A model generated the notes under the pieces. The model was not told the origin of the DNA. It saw nothing but the letters and a program-made list of their open reading frames with translations, and did no database searches. The translations under genes and the position numbers were made by a program. Positions 1-9,579 of a DNA stretch of 64,000 bases are shown here, piece after piece. Source of the stretch: Microbulbifer sp. MI-G (lineage in GTDB: Bacteria > Pseudomonadota > Gammaproteobacteria > Pseudomonadales > Cellvibrionaceae). The stretch is from assembly GCF_030440425.1 (NCBI RefSeq), contig NZ_CP098023.1, forward strand, positions 2,283,501-2,347,500. The letters run 5' to 3'. Position 1 is the stretch's first letter, and every line of letters starts with the position of its first letter.

Positions 1-2
1 CG

Positions 3-149
3 CCGCCATTTCCAGAGTTTGATTCATCGTTAGTACCAATGTTTTATTTTTTCCTTAACGGGGAACTTAAAAAAAGTGCACCGGGCTGGTCACCAAAGAA
101 AAGGCACCCACACATGGACGAGTATCTGGCGGCTATTGGCTTTAAGTAG
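3..149 (+). CDS. C-terminal end of an unidentified protein (cut by the window edge)
   Basis: The frame is open from the left edge to a TAG at 147-149 and gives about 48 residues. It ends in a plausible soluble C-terminus with aromatic and basic residues (FYFFLNGELKK, then PGWSPKKRHPHMDEYLAAIGFK split over the end). I do not recognise the family from this tail. The following 130 bases up to the pilin fragment contain nothing I can name. It could be a chance open frame, because only 49 codons are visible. Confidence 0.4.
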   Translation, partial: PPFPEFDSSLVPMFYFFLNGELKKSAPGWSPKKRHPHMDEYLAAIGFK

Positions 150-278
150 CGCTAAGAGAGGCCCCCAGATGAAAAAAAAACCTTGAGGTCGGAATTCCAA
201 GGAGGGCTTTGCTCTAAAACGCTTTTCTTCACAGGATTCACATTTTAGAGACGGTGTAAAACTTACGTTAACGCGACG

Positions 279-632
279 TTACTGCCAAGCGTTGGAACAG
301 CTCTTTGGCAATACAGAATCCTCCAGATCCAAAGTGCACACCCAGTTACCATTTGACACTGTATAAGTCAGCGTAATGTGCTTTCCGGCTATCTTATCAT
401 TGACCCCCTCTGTGACAAAGGTTGCCCTTATCTCACAGCTGTCTGTACCTTGTGCTGTGGCCTGTGTGCACGATACATACTTTCCTGTCAGATTGTAGCC
501 ATACAAGCCACCAGCCGGCTTTGATGGCGTTGGAGGTGTGCCGGAAGAAGGGTCCCCTGGGTCCGCCGCTTCCTGGCTGCAGGCTCTGGCCAAGCCGGAA
601 GCACTGGCTACATCAATGATCGGCACCTTCAA
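279..632 (-). pseudogene. Orphan C-terminal part of a type IV pilin
   Basis: The frame gives 117 residues whose last 70 look like the globular end of a type IVa pilin. Two cysteines (in YVSCTQ and TDSCEIRA) are followed by the typical VNDKIAGKHITLTYTV, a W-V-C and a final LPKSC, where the disulfide loop of PilA-type pilins closes. The N-terminal prepilin leader and the FTLIELM-type helix needed for assembly are absent. The only start is a TTG at 632, and a TAG lies in frame a short way upstream. The first 35 residues are proline/glycine rich and do not look like pilin. I read this as a detached pilin tail, either a decayed gene or a silent cassette. Divergent from azoR. Confidence 0.6.
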
Positions 633-684
633 GCCGAAGTGAAAATTGCGGCGGGGATGTCCCTAGTACCCCTCTCAAGAGGCA

Positions 685-1281
685 ATGATGGCAAAGCTAC
701 TCACTATCCAATCCAGTATCTTTCAGGTAGAGGGTCAATCCTCCCTGTTGGCCGCAAAATACGTGCAGAACTGGAAAACGGAGAATCCCCGTGGAGAAGT
801 GATCAGCCGCGACTTGGTGGCAGAACCGATACCGCACCTGACCTTGGCGCACTATCAAGCATTCAATACACCACAGGAACAGCGCAGCCTAGAGCAGCAG
901 GCAATGGTCCATTATTCGGATATTTTGATTAAAGAAATTTCTGCCGCTGAGACCGTGGTAATGGGAGTACCTATGTACAACTTCACTATTCCATCCACGT
1001 TGCACACCTATTTCGATCATATTGCCCGCGCCGGTGTTACCTTTCGCTATACCGATAATGGCCCCCAGGGGATGCTCGTGAACAAAAAAGTTATCGTCTT
1101 TGCGGCTCGCGGCGGCTTCTACGGTGATGATCATGCGCAAAGCGCATTTTTGCGTCAGTTTCTGGGGTTTGTGGGCATGACCGATGTGGAGTTTATTTAC
1201 ATTGAAGGGCTGGCTGTTGCCGGGGAGGCGAAAGAAAAGAACCTGGCAGCGGCAAACAGGCGTATTACCGAACTCTCCTGA
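685..1281 (+). CDS. azoR: FMN-dependent NADH-azoreductase
   Basis: A 198-residue flavodoxin-like protein of the AzoR/ACP phosphodiesterase family, usual length about 200. These cytoplasmic homodimers bind FMN and reduce quinones, and azo dyes in vitro, with NADH. Visible hallmarks are the N-terminal beta strand with an S-S-I-F phosphate loop, the VVMGVPMYNFTIPSTLHTYFD segment around residue 95 (split here: PMYNF and IPSTL are the flavin contacts), and an ARGGFY loop near 140. Two ATGs are adjacent (685 and 688), and AAGAGG lies just upstream. Monocistronic, convergent with the efflux operon. Assignment is firm; physiological substrate unknown. Confidence 0.93.
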   Translation: MMAKLLTIQSSIFQVEGQSSLLAAKYVQNWKTENPRGEVISRDLVAEPIPHLTLAHYQAFNTPQEQRSLEQQAMVHYSDILIKEISAAETVVMGVPMYNFTIPSTLHTYFDHIARAGVTFRYTDNGPQGMLVNKKVIVFAARGGFYGDDHAQSAFLRQFLGFVGMTDVEFIYIEGLAVAGEAKEKNLAAANRRITELS

Positions 1282-1322
1282 TCCCTCGGTGAAAAAAATT
1301 GCCTACGGCAGGTTGCGATTGA

Positions 1323-1339
1323 GGCCGACTGTGTCGGCC
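1323..1339. terminator. Stem-loop between convergent azoR and RND efflux genes
   Basis: A perfect 7-bp stem (GGCCGAC/GTCGGCC) with a TGT loop sits 40 bases after azoR and 40 bases before the end of the permease gene. A T-rich stretch follows on the plus strand. It probably ends azoR transcription and may act in both directions. Confidence 0.45.
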
Positions 1340-1380
1340 CATACCTTTTATTTCTATTCAAGACAATGCAAAAAGGGGTT

Positions 1381-4300
1381 TTATACGGCCTCTACAGTGT
1401 CCGCTTGTTTATCGGTAAGCTTTCCCTGATCAGCGGGAAGTTCCGCGCTGAACGAGGTCTTATTCCGACCAAATAAGCGCTGCACAACCACAAAAAAGAG
1501 CGGAATAAAGAAGATACCGAGCAGGGTTCCCACCACCATACCCCCCAACACGCCAGTGCCAATGGCGCGCTGGGCACCAGAACCGGCCCCGGTAGCAACA
1601 GCCAGTGGCAACACACCCAGACCGAAAGCTAGTGAAGTCATGAGGATTGGGCGCAACCGGTCGCGCACCGCACGCATGGTAGCTGCCACCAGTTCCATGC
1701 CGCTGTCCAGGTTGTGCTTGGCGAACTCCACGATCAAGATGGCATTTTTGCTGGTCAGGCCAACAGTTGTGAGCATGGCGACCTGGAAGTAGACATCCCG
1801 TTCCATCCCCCGCAGGCTGTTGGCAAGTACTGCACCGAGAATGCCCAGTGGCGCAATCAGCAGTACCGCAGTGGGCACGGTCCAGCTCTCATACAGTGCC
1901 GCCAGACACAAAAACACAATCAACAGTGACAAAATGTAAAGCAGCGGCGCCTGCGCACCGGCAGCGCGCTCCTGGTAGGAGAGCCCACTCCACTCCATCC
2001 CGATGCCCACCGGCAGTGTCGACACCAGCTTTTCCACTTCCGCCATGGCCTCACCAGAGCTGATGCCAGGCGCCGCCTGGCCATTGATCTCCATCGCGGG
2101 CAGGCCATTATAACGCTCAAGGCGCGGCGAACCGTATTCCCAGGAAAAACTGGCGAAAGAGGACAGTGGTACCATATCGCCCTCGGCATTGCGTACAGAC
2201 CAGAGTTGGAAATCCTCCGGCACCATGCGGTAAGGGGCATCCGCCTGCATGTATACCCGTTTGACCCGGCCGCGATCAATGAAGTCATCGATATAGGAGC
2301 CGCCCCAGGCAGTACTGAGTGCACTGTTGATCTCTGCAATAGACAACCCCAATGCCGCAGCCTTGGCGTTATCAATTTGCACACGGAATTGTGGTGTGTC
2401 CTCCTGTCCGTTGGGCCTTACGTTGGAGAGCAGTGGGCTCTGTGCAGCCATACCCAGGAACTGATTTCGCGCTGCGGTCAGCGCCTGATGTCCCAGGTTG
2501 CCATTGTCCATCAGGTAAAAAGTAAAGCCCCCGGAAGAACCCAACTCAGGTATTGGTGGTGGCGAAAAGGCAAAGGCAAGCGCATCCTTTATTTGCATCA
2601 ATGCACCCATGGCCCGCATCGCTACAGCACTGGAGCTTGCCTGTGCCTCCTCCCGCTCAGACCAGTCCTTGAGATTGACAAAAGCAATACCGGTATTCTG
2701 ACCGCTGCCGGCAAAACTGAATCCCTGCACCGAAAATACGGACTCCACCGTATTCTGCTCGTTGTTGAGAAACTGGTCTTCCACCTTGCGGATAGATTCC
2801 ATGGTACGCTCCTGGGTGGCGCCCACCGGCGCCTGCACCATGGAAAAGAGCACCCCCTGGTCTTCGTCCGGCAAAAAAGCGCTGGGCAGGCGCAAAAACT
2901 GGATCACCATCACTGCGGAGAGCGCGAAAAAGAGCAACATAAAGCGACCACTGCGGGCAAGAACCGCCCTCACCCCATTTTGATAGCGCCGGCTGTTGCG
3001 TTCAAAGTTGCGGTTGAACCAACCGAAAAACCCCCGTTGTCCGTGGTTTTCACCCTTGACCAATGGCTTTAACAGGGTCGCGCAAAGCGCCGGCGTCAGG
3101 ATAATGGCCACCAGCACCGAGAGCGCCATGGCGGCAACAATGGTTGCAGAGAACTGCCGGTAAATGACCCCGGTTGCACCATTCATAAATGCCATGGGTA
3201 CAAATACTGCCGAAAGCACCACACCGATACCTACCAGCGCCGGGGTTATCTGGCGCATGGATTTTTTCGTAGCTTCCCTGGGCGGCAGTCCTTCCTCGTG
3301 CATCACCCGCTCGACGTTCTCCACCACTACAATGGCATCATCCACCAATAGGCCAATGGCCAGTACCATGGCAAACATGGTCAGCATATTGATCGAGAAG
3401 CCCAGGGCTGCAAGCACAGCGAAAGTCCCCAGCAATACAACCGGCACCGCGATTGTGGGAATCAGGGTTGCGCGGAAGTTCTGCAGAAACAGGTACATCA
3501 CCAGAAAGACCAGGATAATCGCCTCGACCAGGGTGGCAATAACCCCCTTGATGGAAACCTCGACAAATGGTGTGGTATCAAAAGGTATTACCGACTTCAA
3601 ACCCCGCGGAAAGAAGGGCTCCAGTTCCTTGAGTTTCGCCTTGACGCCCTCAGCCGTCTCTAGCGCATTGGCACCGGTGGCCAGATTGATGGCGATACCG
3701 GTAGCAGGCTGCCGGTTGTAGCGAGAGATAAATTCGTAATTTTCCGCCCCCAGCTCCACCCGTGCTATATCACCCAGACGCAACAGAGAACCGTCCCCAT
3801 TGGCCCGCACCACAATCGCACGAAACTGCTCCGGGGTTTGCAGGCGTCCCTGGGAGGTAATCGAAGCGTTCAATTGCTGCCCCGGGATTGCTGGTGCTGC
3901 ACCGAGGCTGCCTACCGCAACCTGGGCATTCTGTGCCCGTATCGCAGCAGCAATCTCCGTTGAAGACAGGCCGTAAGTGGCCAGCTTGTTGGGATCCAGC
4001 CAAATGCGCATAGCGTATTTGGACCCGAAGACCTGTACATTACCAACACCAGGTACCCGGCTGACAGGATCTACAATGGCGGAATTGATATAATCGGCGA
4101 TGTCATTGCGATTCATACTGCCGTCTTCAGAGACAAAACCCGCCACCATCAGGAAGCCGTTGCGGGATTTGCTGACGTTCACCCCCTGTAGCTGTACTTC
4201 TTGTGGCAGCAGCGGCATCGCCAGCTGCACCTTGTTTTGTACCTGCACCTGGGCGGTATCCGGATCTGTGCCATTCTGGAAGGTCAAAGAGAGGGCAGCG

Positions 4301-4563
4301 CTCCCATTCGACTGGCTGGTTGCAGACATATAGAGCAGGCCATCGAGACCTTTCATGTTCTGCTCCAAAATCTGGGTGACCGAGTCCTCAACCACCCGTG
4401 CGGAAGCTCCTGGGTAGTTCGCCTCAATATTGACTGCAGGGGGTGCAATATTCGGATAGCGCTCTACGGCCAGCTGGCTAATGGAAAGCGCGCCTGCCAG
4501 CATGGTAATAATAGCCAGCACCCAGGCAAAAACAGGCCGGTAGATAAAGAAATTTGCCATCAT
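1381..4563 (-). CDS. RND multidrug efflux permease, HAE1 family (AcrB/MexB type)
   Basis: About 1060 residues, the normal size of the inner-membrane proton-driven RND pump that works as a trimer with a periplasmic adaptor and an outer-membrane channel. The start [17 protein letters not shown] is the canonical HAE1 N-terminus. The hydrophobic DD pair of TM4 is seen in [14 protein letters not shown], and the protein has two large periplasmic loops between TM1/TM2 and TM7/TM8. I place the start at the ATG-ATG pair (4563 or 4560), which is preceded by GAGGGCAGGA; a longer GTG start at 4575 lacks this. The gene begins right behind the adaptor stop, so the two are translationally coupled. No outer-membrane channel gene follows, so a TolC-like partner must be encoded elsewhere. 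Exported compounds cannot be told from sequence. Confidence 0.95.
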   Translation of the reverse strand: MMANFFIYRPVFAWVLAIITMLAGALSISQLAVERYPNIAPPAVNIEANYPGASARVVEDSVTQILEQNMKGLDGLLYMSATSQSNGSAALSLTFQNGTDPDTAQVQVQNKVQLAMPLLPQEVQLQGVNVSKSRNGFLMVAGFVSEDGSMNRNDIADYINSAIVDPVSRVPGVGNVQVFGSKYAMRIWLDPNKLATYGLSSTEIAAAIRAQNAQVAVGSLGAAPAIPGQQLNASITSQGRLQTPEQFRAIVVRANGDGSLLRLGDIARVELGAENYEFISRYNRQPATGIAINLATGANALETAEGVKAKLKELEPFFPRGLKSVIPFDTTPFVEVSIKGVIATLVEAIILVFLVMYLFLQNFRATLIPTIAVPVVLLGTFAVLAALGFSINMLTMFAMVLAIGLLVDDAIVVVENVERVMHEEGLPPREATKKSMRQITPALVGIGVVLSAVFVPMAFMNGATGVIYRQFSATIVAAMALSVLVAIILTPALCATLLKPLVKGENHGQRGFFGWFNRNFERNSRRYQNGVRAVLARSGRFMLLFFALSAVMVIQFLRLPSAFLPDEDQGVLFSMVQAPVGATQERTMESIRKVEDQFLNNEQNTVESVFSVQGFSFAGSGQNTGIAFVNLKDWSEREEAQASSSAVAMRAMGALMQIKDALAFAFSPPPIPELGSSGGFTFYLMDNGNLGHQALTAARNQFLGMAAQSPLLSNVRPNGQEDTPQFRVQIDNAKAAALGLSIAEINSALSTAWGGSYIDDFIDRGRVKRVYMQADAPYRMVPEDFQLWSVRNAEGDMVPLSSFASFSWEYGSPRLERYNGLPAMEINGQAAPGISSGEAMAEVEKLVSTLPVGIGMEWSGLSYQERAAGAQAPLLYILSLLIVFLCLAALYESWTVPTAVLLIAPLGILGAVLANSLRGMERDVYFQVAMLTTVGLTSKNAILIVEFAKHNLDSGMELVAATMRAVRDRLRPILMTSLAFGLGVLPLAVATGAGSGAQRAIGTGVLGGMVVGTLLGIFFIPLFFVVVQRLFGRNKTSFSAELPADQGKLTDKQADTVEAV

Positions 4564-4571
4564 TCCTGCCC

Positions 4572-5756
4572 TCACAAACCCTGCCGATCAGATGCTTCTG
4601 GAGCCTGGGCATCTTCTGGCACTGCCGATGGCGGTATCTCTGAACGCTCGCTGGCCTGTACCGGTGCCCCCGGACGAATTTTCTGCAGGCCGGCAACAAT
4701 CACGCGGTCCCCCGGAAACAGCCCCTCCTCTACCAGCCAGCGATTGCCGACAGTGCGGCTTACACTAACCGAGCGCTGGGCCACAATATTCTCCTCAGTA
4801 ACCACCAATGCAGAAGTTTTCCCATCAGGGTCCCGCGCTATGCCCTCCTGGGGTACCAGAATGGCTTTTTCAAGCACCCCGCTACCCACAATCACACGCA
4901 CATACATCCCGGGAAGCAACATGTTGTCAGGATTCGGCACTACCACGCGCAGGAGAACGCTGCCGGTGGATGGGTCGACGCTGGCCTCGGCAAACTCCAG
5001 CTTGCCTTTGAACGCAAACTCGCTGCCATCCTCCAGAAAAATTCTGACTGGCAGGTGAGTAGCATCCCCAAGGGTGCCCGCTTCGAAAGCCCGGCGCAGG
5101 TTCACAAGCTCGGCAGCAGACTGGGTGACATCCACATATATGGGGTCCAGTTGTTGAACCGTGGCCAGCGCAGCAGTTTGATTGGCCGTAACCAGCGCAC
5201 CCTGGGTCACAGCGGACTTGCCTATGCGCCCGGTAATTGGCGAGGTGATTCGCGCATAGGCCAATTGAATCTCCGCCCTATGCAACCCCGCCTTGGCCGC
5301 AGCTACATCGGCACGGGCAGCCTGCAGGTCCGCCTCGGCAGAGTCGTTCTCCTGTTTGCTCACAGCGCCATCATTTACCAGCTCTTCACTGCGCTCGGCT
5401 TTTAAACGAGCGATGTTCATCACCGCATTATTACGCTGCAATATTGCCCTGGCATTGGCCACATCTGCCCGATAAACAGCATCGTCCAACTGGTAAAGGG
5501 GCTGATTGGCCTCTACCCGGCCGCCTTCTCGGAACAACTGCTGAGTTACGATGCCATTCACTTGCGGGCGTACTTCCGCCACCTTAAAAGGCGAAGTGCG
5601 CCCCGGCAGCTCCCTTGTCAGCGTGACTGGCTCAGACTTTAGTGTGACAATCGTTACCTGAGGTGTCATTCTTGATGGCACAGCGGCCTCTTCACCACAA
5701 GCCGTGAACAGAGAAGACACAGCCAAAAGACAGATGAGAGCTTTGTTGTTGAGCAT
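4572..5756 (-). CDS. RND efflux periplasmic adaptor (membrane fusion) lipoprotein
   Basis: The 394-residue adaptor of the AcrA/MexA family. Start chosen at the ATG at 5756, because GAGGTAATC precedes it and the product then begins with a lipoprotein signal ending in the lipobox L-F-T-A-C. A longer frame to 5792 lacks this logic. Domains in order are the first lipoyl half (VRPQVNGIV), a coiled-coil hairpin rich in Ala/Glu/Arg, the second lipoyl half ([12 protein letters not shown]), a beta-barrel, and a membrane-proximal domain with LLPGMYVRV. It links the permease to an outer-membrane channel. First gene of a two-gene operon divergent from a TetR regulator. Confidence 0.94.
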   Translation of the reverse strand: MLNNKALICLLAVSSLFTACGEEAAVPSRMTPQVTIVTLKSEPVTLTRELPGRTSPFKVAEVRPQVNGIVTQQLFREGGRVEANQPLYQLDDAVYRADVANARAILQRNNAVMNIARLKAERSEELVNDGAVSKQENDSAEADLQAARADVAAAKAGLHRAEIQLAYARITSPITGRIGKSAVTQGALVTANQTAALATVQQLDPIYVDVTQSAAELVNLRRAFEAGTLGDATHLPVRIFLEDGSEFAFKGKLEFAEASVDPSTGSVLLRVVVPNPDNMLLPGMYVRVIVGSGVLEKAILVPQEGIARDPDGKTSALVVTEENIVAQRSVSVSRTVGNRWLVEEGLFPGDRVIVAGLQKIRPGAPVQASERSEIPPSAVPEDAQAPEASDRQGL

Positions 5757-5851
5757 GATTACCTCGGTGAGCGCTGACTGCCCGGACTGCACTGTCAGGA
5801 GCGGGAAGTGAAAGCGGCGGGAAAATCCGATTTCAGCAAACTGATATTTTA

Positions 5852-5861
5852 TGTGCGCACA
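5852..5861. promoter_or_regulatory. Palindrome TGTGCGCACA, candidate operator between efflux operon and TetR gene
   Basis: A perfect 10-bp inverted repeat lies about 95 bases upstream of the adaptor start and 170 bases before the regulator gene, in the shared divergent control region. TetR-type repressors of efflux pumps usually bind such palindromes. That this one is the operator is inference. Confidence 0.4.
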
Positions 5862-6030
5862 CGAAATCCTATCAAGTATTCATCACTCTGCAAGCTCCCC
5901 CTAGCAGGCAATTTCACCCTGTGTTTTCAAGGGGTTATATAAAAACCGCACCCGGCACCCCTGCGATGAAATGTCGTAATTACGCGTCCAGGTGAGGTTA
6001 ATATGATTACAAGAGAAGCAAGCTGTCCCA

Positions 6031-6693
6031 ATGACCAAACAGAGCAACGAACTAGCCTTGAAGATCCGAGAGCGCATTCTGGACGCTGCACTCAGTGTCT
6101 TCCATGAATCAGGAATCTCCTCTGCCTCCCTTTCAGCAGTGGCTGAGTTAGCTGGCGTTACACCGAGTGCTCTGTGCAATCATTTCCGTGACAATGTCGA
6201 ACTCCTCAATGCCCTGACCGAGCGAGTGCGTGTGCCCGGCGAACAATTGTGCGAAACCGCTGGAGATCAGGTCAAAGAAGATCCTCTCGGGGTGCTGCGA
6301 ACCCGCTGGGTATGGCTATTCCACGAAATTGCCTGCAATGAGCAGTGGCAGTGGGTATTGGAGATTCTCTTTCAACGCGCTGAAGTGGCTGATGAGAGCA
6401 GTGAGTCCGTTCGACGTTTGAAGCAGGGCCGTACTGAGGCTTTTAAGAACATGGGGCAACTGGTGCATATGGCTGTCACCACTGGACAGTTACCCGTGGA
6501 TCTGGATGTGAGTCTCGCAGCAGAGATGTTACATGGCGGTCTCTTTGGTGTACTAGAAGAATGGTTGTTGTCATCACGTGAGGAGGATCTTGGCGAGCTT
6601 GGCGAGCGCTATATCGATTCCCTGTTGGATATGATCCGCTTTTCCCCCGCCATGCGCCAAAACAGGCAACAGCATGTCTGCTCCCTACACTGA
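6031..6693 (+). CDS. TetR/AcrR family transcriptional regulator
   Basis: 220 residues. The N-terminal TetR helix-turn-helix (residues about 10-60) has the usual shape: ILDAALSVFHESGISSASLS, then AVAELAGVTPSALCNHF. The recognition helix reads SALCNHFRDN where relatives commonly have GAIYWHF, so its operator may differ from AcrR/TtgR sites. The C-terminal part (60-215) is all-helical and resembles the ligand-binding domain of AcrR-type efflux repressors. The gene is divergent from the RND adaptor/permease operon, so repression of that operon and of itself is the natural inference. No strong Shine-Dalgarno is visible before the ATG. Confidence 0.88.
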   Translation: MTKQSNELALKIRERILDAALSVFHESGISSASLSAVAELAGVTPSALCNHFRDNVELLNALTERVRVPGEQLCETAGDQVKEDPLGVLRTRWVWLFHEIACNEQWQWVLEILFQRAEVADESSESVRRLKQGRTEAFKNMGQLVHMAVTTGQLPVDLDVSLAAEMLHGGLFGVLEEWLLSSREEDLGELGERYIDSLLDMIRFSPAMRQNRQQHVCSLH

Positions 6694-6942
6694 TTAACCC
6701 CTCTGTCCGAACGGCAACAAGGCTGTGTAGTCGTGCCCTTCCCAGTATCGTTTTCAAACCGGACAGCATAAAATATCCCTCCGTTCCAAATGGCTTTCAC
6801 ATAATCATTATTCCAGGGAATGAATCACATGTTCCATCCGAAACCCGAGGTATAGAAAAACGAACCCCGGTCGCAACTATACTGCCCGTGGACATCAGTA
6901 AGTGTTGTATGGGGATCAGAAGTTTGCATTAGGGAAATACCT

Positions 6943-7806
6943 ATGATTGCAGTACGCGATTTGACCTATCGTTACCCCCGCTCTACTGAAAATGCCGTAC
7001 GTGGTATTAGCTTCAAGATAGCCCAGGGTGAGATAGTGGGCTTGCTTGGACCTTCGGGAGCGGGGAAATCGACCACGCAGAACATACTGACCGGCCTGTT
7101 GCGCGGATACGGCGGCCAAGTGAAAGTAATGAACCGGGAGTTAACCGACTGGGGGAAGGAGTATTATGAGCATGTTGGCGTTTCATTCGAATTCCCCAAC
7201 CACTATCTCAAACTGACCGCACGGGAAAATCTCGAACACTTTCGCTCGTTTTATACCGGCCAGACGTATGATTCAACGGAAGTCTTGGGGTGGGTCGGAT
7301 TAGCTGAGGTGATGAACCAAAAAGTTTCTGCATTCAGTAAGGGAATGAAGGTAAGGCTGAATATCGCTCGCAGCATTATCCACGCCCCGAAAATTCTGTT
7401 TTTGGATGAACCGACAAGTGGGTTGGATCCCACAAACGCACGAAAGATCCAAAATCTAGTGCTGGAACTCCGCTCACGGGGAGCAACCGTATTTATTACA
7501 ACCCACGATATGCATCTTGCGGATGTCATATGTGACCGTGTCGCGTTTATTACTCAGGGGACTTTGCGATTGATCGACGCTCCGCTGGTACTGAAGCAGT
7601 GCTTTGGCAGACGCGAAATTACAGTAGGTTACATAAATGATTCATCAGAGACGGTACAAAAAAGGTTCGGGCTCGACGGAATCGGCAACAATGCCGCATT
7701 TATTGAGTTATTGAGGTCCGCGCAGCGGATTGAGACAGTACATTCACAGGAAACAACGTTGCACAACGTGTTTATCGAGGTGACTGGAGAGGCTTTGTCA
7801 CCATGA
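6943..7806 (+). CDS. ABC transporter ATP-binding protein (drug/fluoroquinolone-export type)
   Basis: 287 residues with a complete ABC ATPase: Walker A GPSGAGKST (residues 36-44), signature FSKGMKVRL, where the usual LSGGQ is replaced by FSKGM as in many exporter ATPases, Walker B ILFLDEPTSG and switch histidine in ITTHD. A C-terminal extension of about 80 residues follows. The gene overlaps the first permease by 4 bases (ATGA), and two membrane genes follow in the same coupled layout. The ATPase plus two dissimilar small permeases matches the arrangement called fluoroquinolone export in mycobacteria. Substrate here is not deducible. Confidence 0.92.
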   Translation: MIAVRDLTYRYPRSTENAVRGISFKIAQGEIVGLLGPSGAGKSTTQNILTGLLRGYGGQVKVMNRELTDWGKEYYEHVGVSFEFPNHYLKLTARENLEHFRSFYTGQTYDSTEVLGWVGLAEVMNQKVSAFSKGMKVRLNIARSIIHAPKILFLDEPTSGLDPTNARKIQNLVLELRSRGATVFITTHDMHLADVICDRVAFITQGTLRLIDAPLVLKQCFGRREITVGYINDSSETVQKRFGLDGIGNNAAFIELLRSAQRIETVHSQETTLHNVFIEVTGEALSP

Positions 7807-8534
7807 ACCGCCTGTTATCAATGATGGTAACTGACTTTCGAATACAATTGCGTATGCAATTGTATTTGATCGGAATCGGAGCCAGTGTGGTATTGGCCCT
7901 GGCACTCGGCATACTTTCTTCACTGACGTACTTGCCCGTCCTGTTACCGGTACTGTTACTGGCCACCATCGGCGGCTCCACCCTGCTGTACGCGGCGGTG
8001 CTGGTCGTTTTCGAAAAAGAGCAAGGTACTCTGATCGCGCAGCTCGCATCACCTCTGCACAGTCGTGAATACCTGTGGGCAAAAATCGTGTCACTATCAA
8101 CCTTGGCAATAGTAGAATCCTTGGTCATGGTCGGTGGCACCCTGGTGCTGATTGGGCAAGGGTGGCCTTTTACAGCGGTTGAAGTTCTTTTCTTATTCCT
8201 CGGCATTGTGTCTCTGAGTATCGTCTATTCGTTGGTTGGATTGATCCTGGTGGTTCGATATCAAACATTGATGGAATTTCTCCTTCCGCTCGCGTTTATA
8301 ACAAGCCTTTTACAACTGCCTGTTTTGAGATTCCTGGGTCTTAGCGAACACCCGATATTTTTGTTGATTCCTACCTGTGCGCCGACCCTACTGATACAGG
8401 GTGCATTCCACACTCTGAATCCTGCGGAATGGACATACGGACTTGGCTACACGGCGATAACGATAATAATCCTCACAGCATGGATGTATCGAGCTTACCG
8501 GGTCCACATCCTTGAGTTCTGGAGACAGAGTTGA
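7803..8534 (+). CDS. ABC exporter permease, first subunit
   Basis: 243 residues, strongly hydrophobic with about six membrane segments (first at residues 22-45, a second at 47-70 reading LPVLLPVLLLATIGGSTLLY). A cytoplasmic loop with E-K-E-Q-G-T follows, the mark of ABC-2 type permeases where the loop contacts the ATPase. The ATG overlaps the end of the ATPase gene by 4 bases, and the gene's own TGA overlaps the TTG start of the second permease. All three are therefore one operon with coupled translation. Confidence 0.85.
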   Translation: MNRLLSMMVTDFRIQLRMQLYLIGIGASVVLALALGILSSLTYLPVLLPVLLLATIGGSTLLYAAVLVVFEKEQGTLIAQLASPLHSREYLWAKIVSLSTLAIVESLVMVGGTLVLIGQGWPFTAVEVLFLFLGIVSLSIVYSLVGLILVVRYQTLMEFLLPLAFITSLLQLPVLRFLGLSEHPIFLLIPTCAPTLLIQGAFHTLNPAEWTYGLGYTAITIIILTAWMYRAYRVHILEFWRQS

Positions 8535-9286
8535 AACAAGCACCACTGGCAATTCGATTGGGACGCAACGATTTGCGGCTTATCGGGCGGGATCAACTGT
8601 TAATCTCGATGTTTGTTTTTGCACTTCTACTGAGCCTGGCCTTGCGCTACGGTTTGCCTTGGTTGAACGAATATCTTAGCCAACACGGAGTCATGCCCGG
8701 AGAGCTCGTTGACCGCCCTCTGTATTCCTATTATCCACCCATCCTGGCACACATGATCCTCTACAATGGGGCGGCATTGGTGGGAACTGTGTTTGGGTTC
8801 CTATTGCTTGGCGAGAAGGATGACCGAACTTGGTGCGCAATGTTGGTCACACCAGTATCGTCTTTGAGTTACCTAGGTTACCGGGTAGCCGCAACCTCTG
8901 CATTTGGTTTCCTAATAGTGGCCGGTATGTTGGTAGTAACCCACCAAGGCCGGTTAGGGCTGTGGCAGCTGCCAGTATTGGCCGTTGGGGCAGCGTTGAC
9001 CGCTCCGATCGTGGCATTATTTATTACAGTTACCGCAGAGAACAAAGTGCAAGGATTTGCTGTGGCTAAATTCGTCAGCCTCGCAGGTGGGATTATTGTA
9101 TTGGGGTGGTTTGTTGCCGAACCCTGGCAATGGCTGTTTGGTTTATTCCCTCCTTTCTTGGTCAGCAAAGCGTATTGGATGGCCTGGAATGGCGCCACTG
9201 ACTGGTGGGCTGCCGTATGCCTCGCAATTGTAATGCAAGGGATAATGACCATGTGGCTATCGCACCGTATTACACGCATCATTTAG
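8531..9286 (+). CDS. ABC exporter permease, second subunit
   Basis: 251 residues with about six membrane helices. It begins with a TTG at 8531 that overlaps the preceding TGA (TTGA), so reinitiation is likely and the unusual start is credible. A periplasmic loop (residues about 45-75) is rich in Tyr/Pro. The E-K-D-D-R-T motif near residue 97 corresponds to the cytoplasmic loop E-K-E-Q-G-T of the first permease, suggesting the two form a heterodimeric pore. Last gene of the exporter operon; about 290 non-coding bases follow before tus. Confidence 0.83.
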   Translation: MKQAPLAIRLGRNDLRLIGRDQLLISMFVFALLLSLALRYGLPWLNEYLSQHGVMPGELVDRPLYSYYPPILAHMILYNGAALVGTVFGFLLLGEKDDRTWCAMLVTPVSSLSYLGYRVAATSAFGFLIVAGMLVVTHQGRLGLWQLPVLAVGAALTAPIVALFITVTAENKVQGFAVAKFVSLAGGIIVLGWFVAEPWQWLFGLFPPFLVSKAYWMAWNGATDWWAAVCLAIVMQGIMTMWLSHRITRII

Positions 9287-9397
9287 CATTACCAAGAAAT
9301 TGGGCAGGGTGATACCAATATGGTTATTTCCCAACTGAGGTTGCCGAAGTTATGCGATATTACTGGAAGTCTGCATATTCCACAGGAGCTTTAACTA

Positions 9398-9420
9398 ATA
9401 CTATTTGTTGTAACAGATCC
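9398..9420 (+). promoter_or_regulatory. Ter-like site upstream of tus
   Basis: The bases at 9404-9414 read TTTGTTGTAAC and contain TGTTGTAAC, the invariant core of the E. coli Ter consensus. The flanks are less similar. It lies 165 bases upstream of the tus-family gene. In E. coli a Ter site in the tus promoter gives autoregulation. Being a working Ter here is inference. Otherwise the 9287-9579 gap shows only AT-rich sequence suitable for a promoter. Confidence 0.5.
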
Positions 9421-9579
9421 GGCAACTATGCCCGGCCAATAATCAGGGGTAAAGATCAGGAATTGCTGTGAGCGCAGAGAGTTTCAATGGTTAAAATTTC
9501 GGTTAATTTTTATCATAAAACTGGTAACGATTTATTAAGTGTATTAATATAGAGCTTTACCACACCGGGAGCAGCAACA

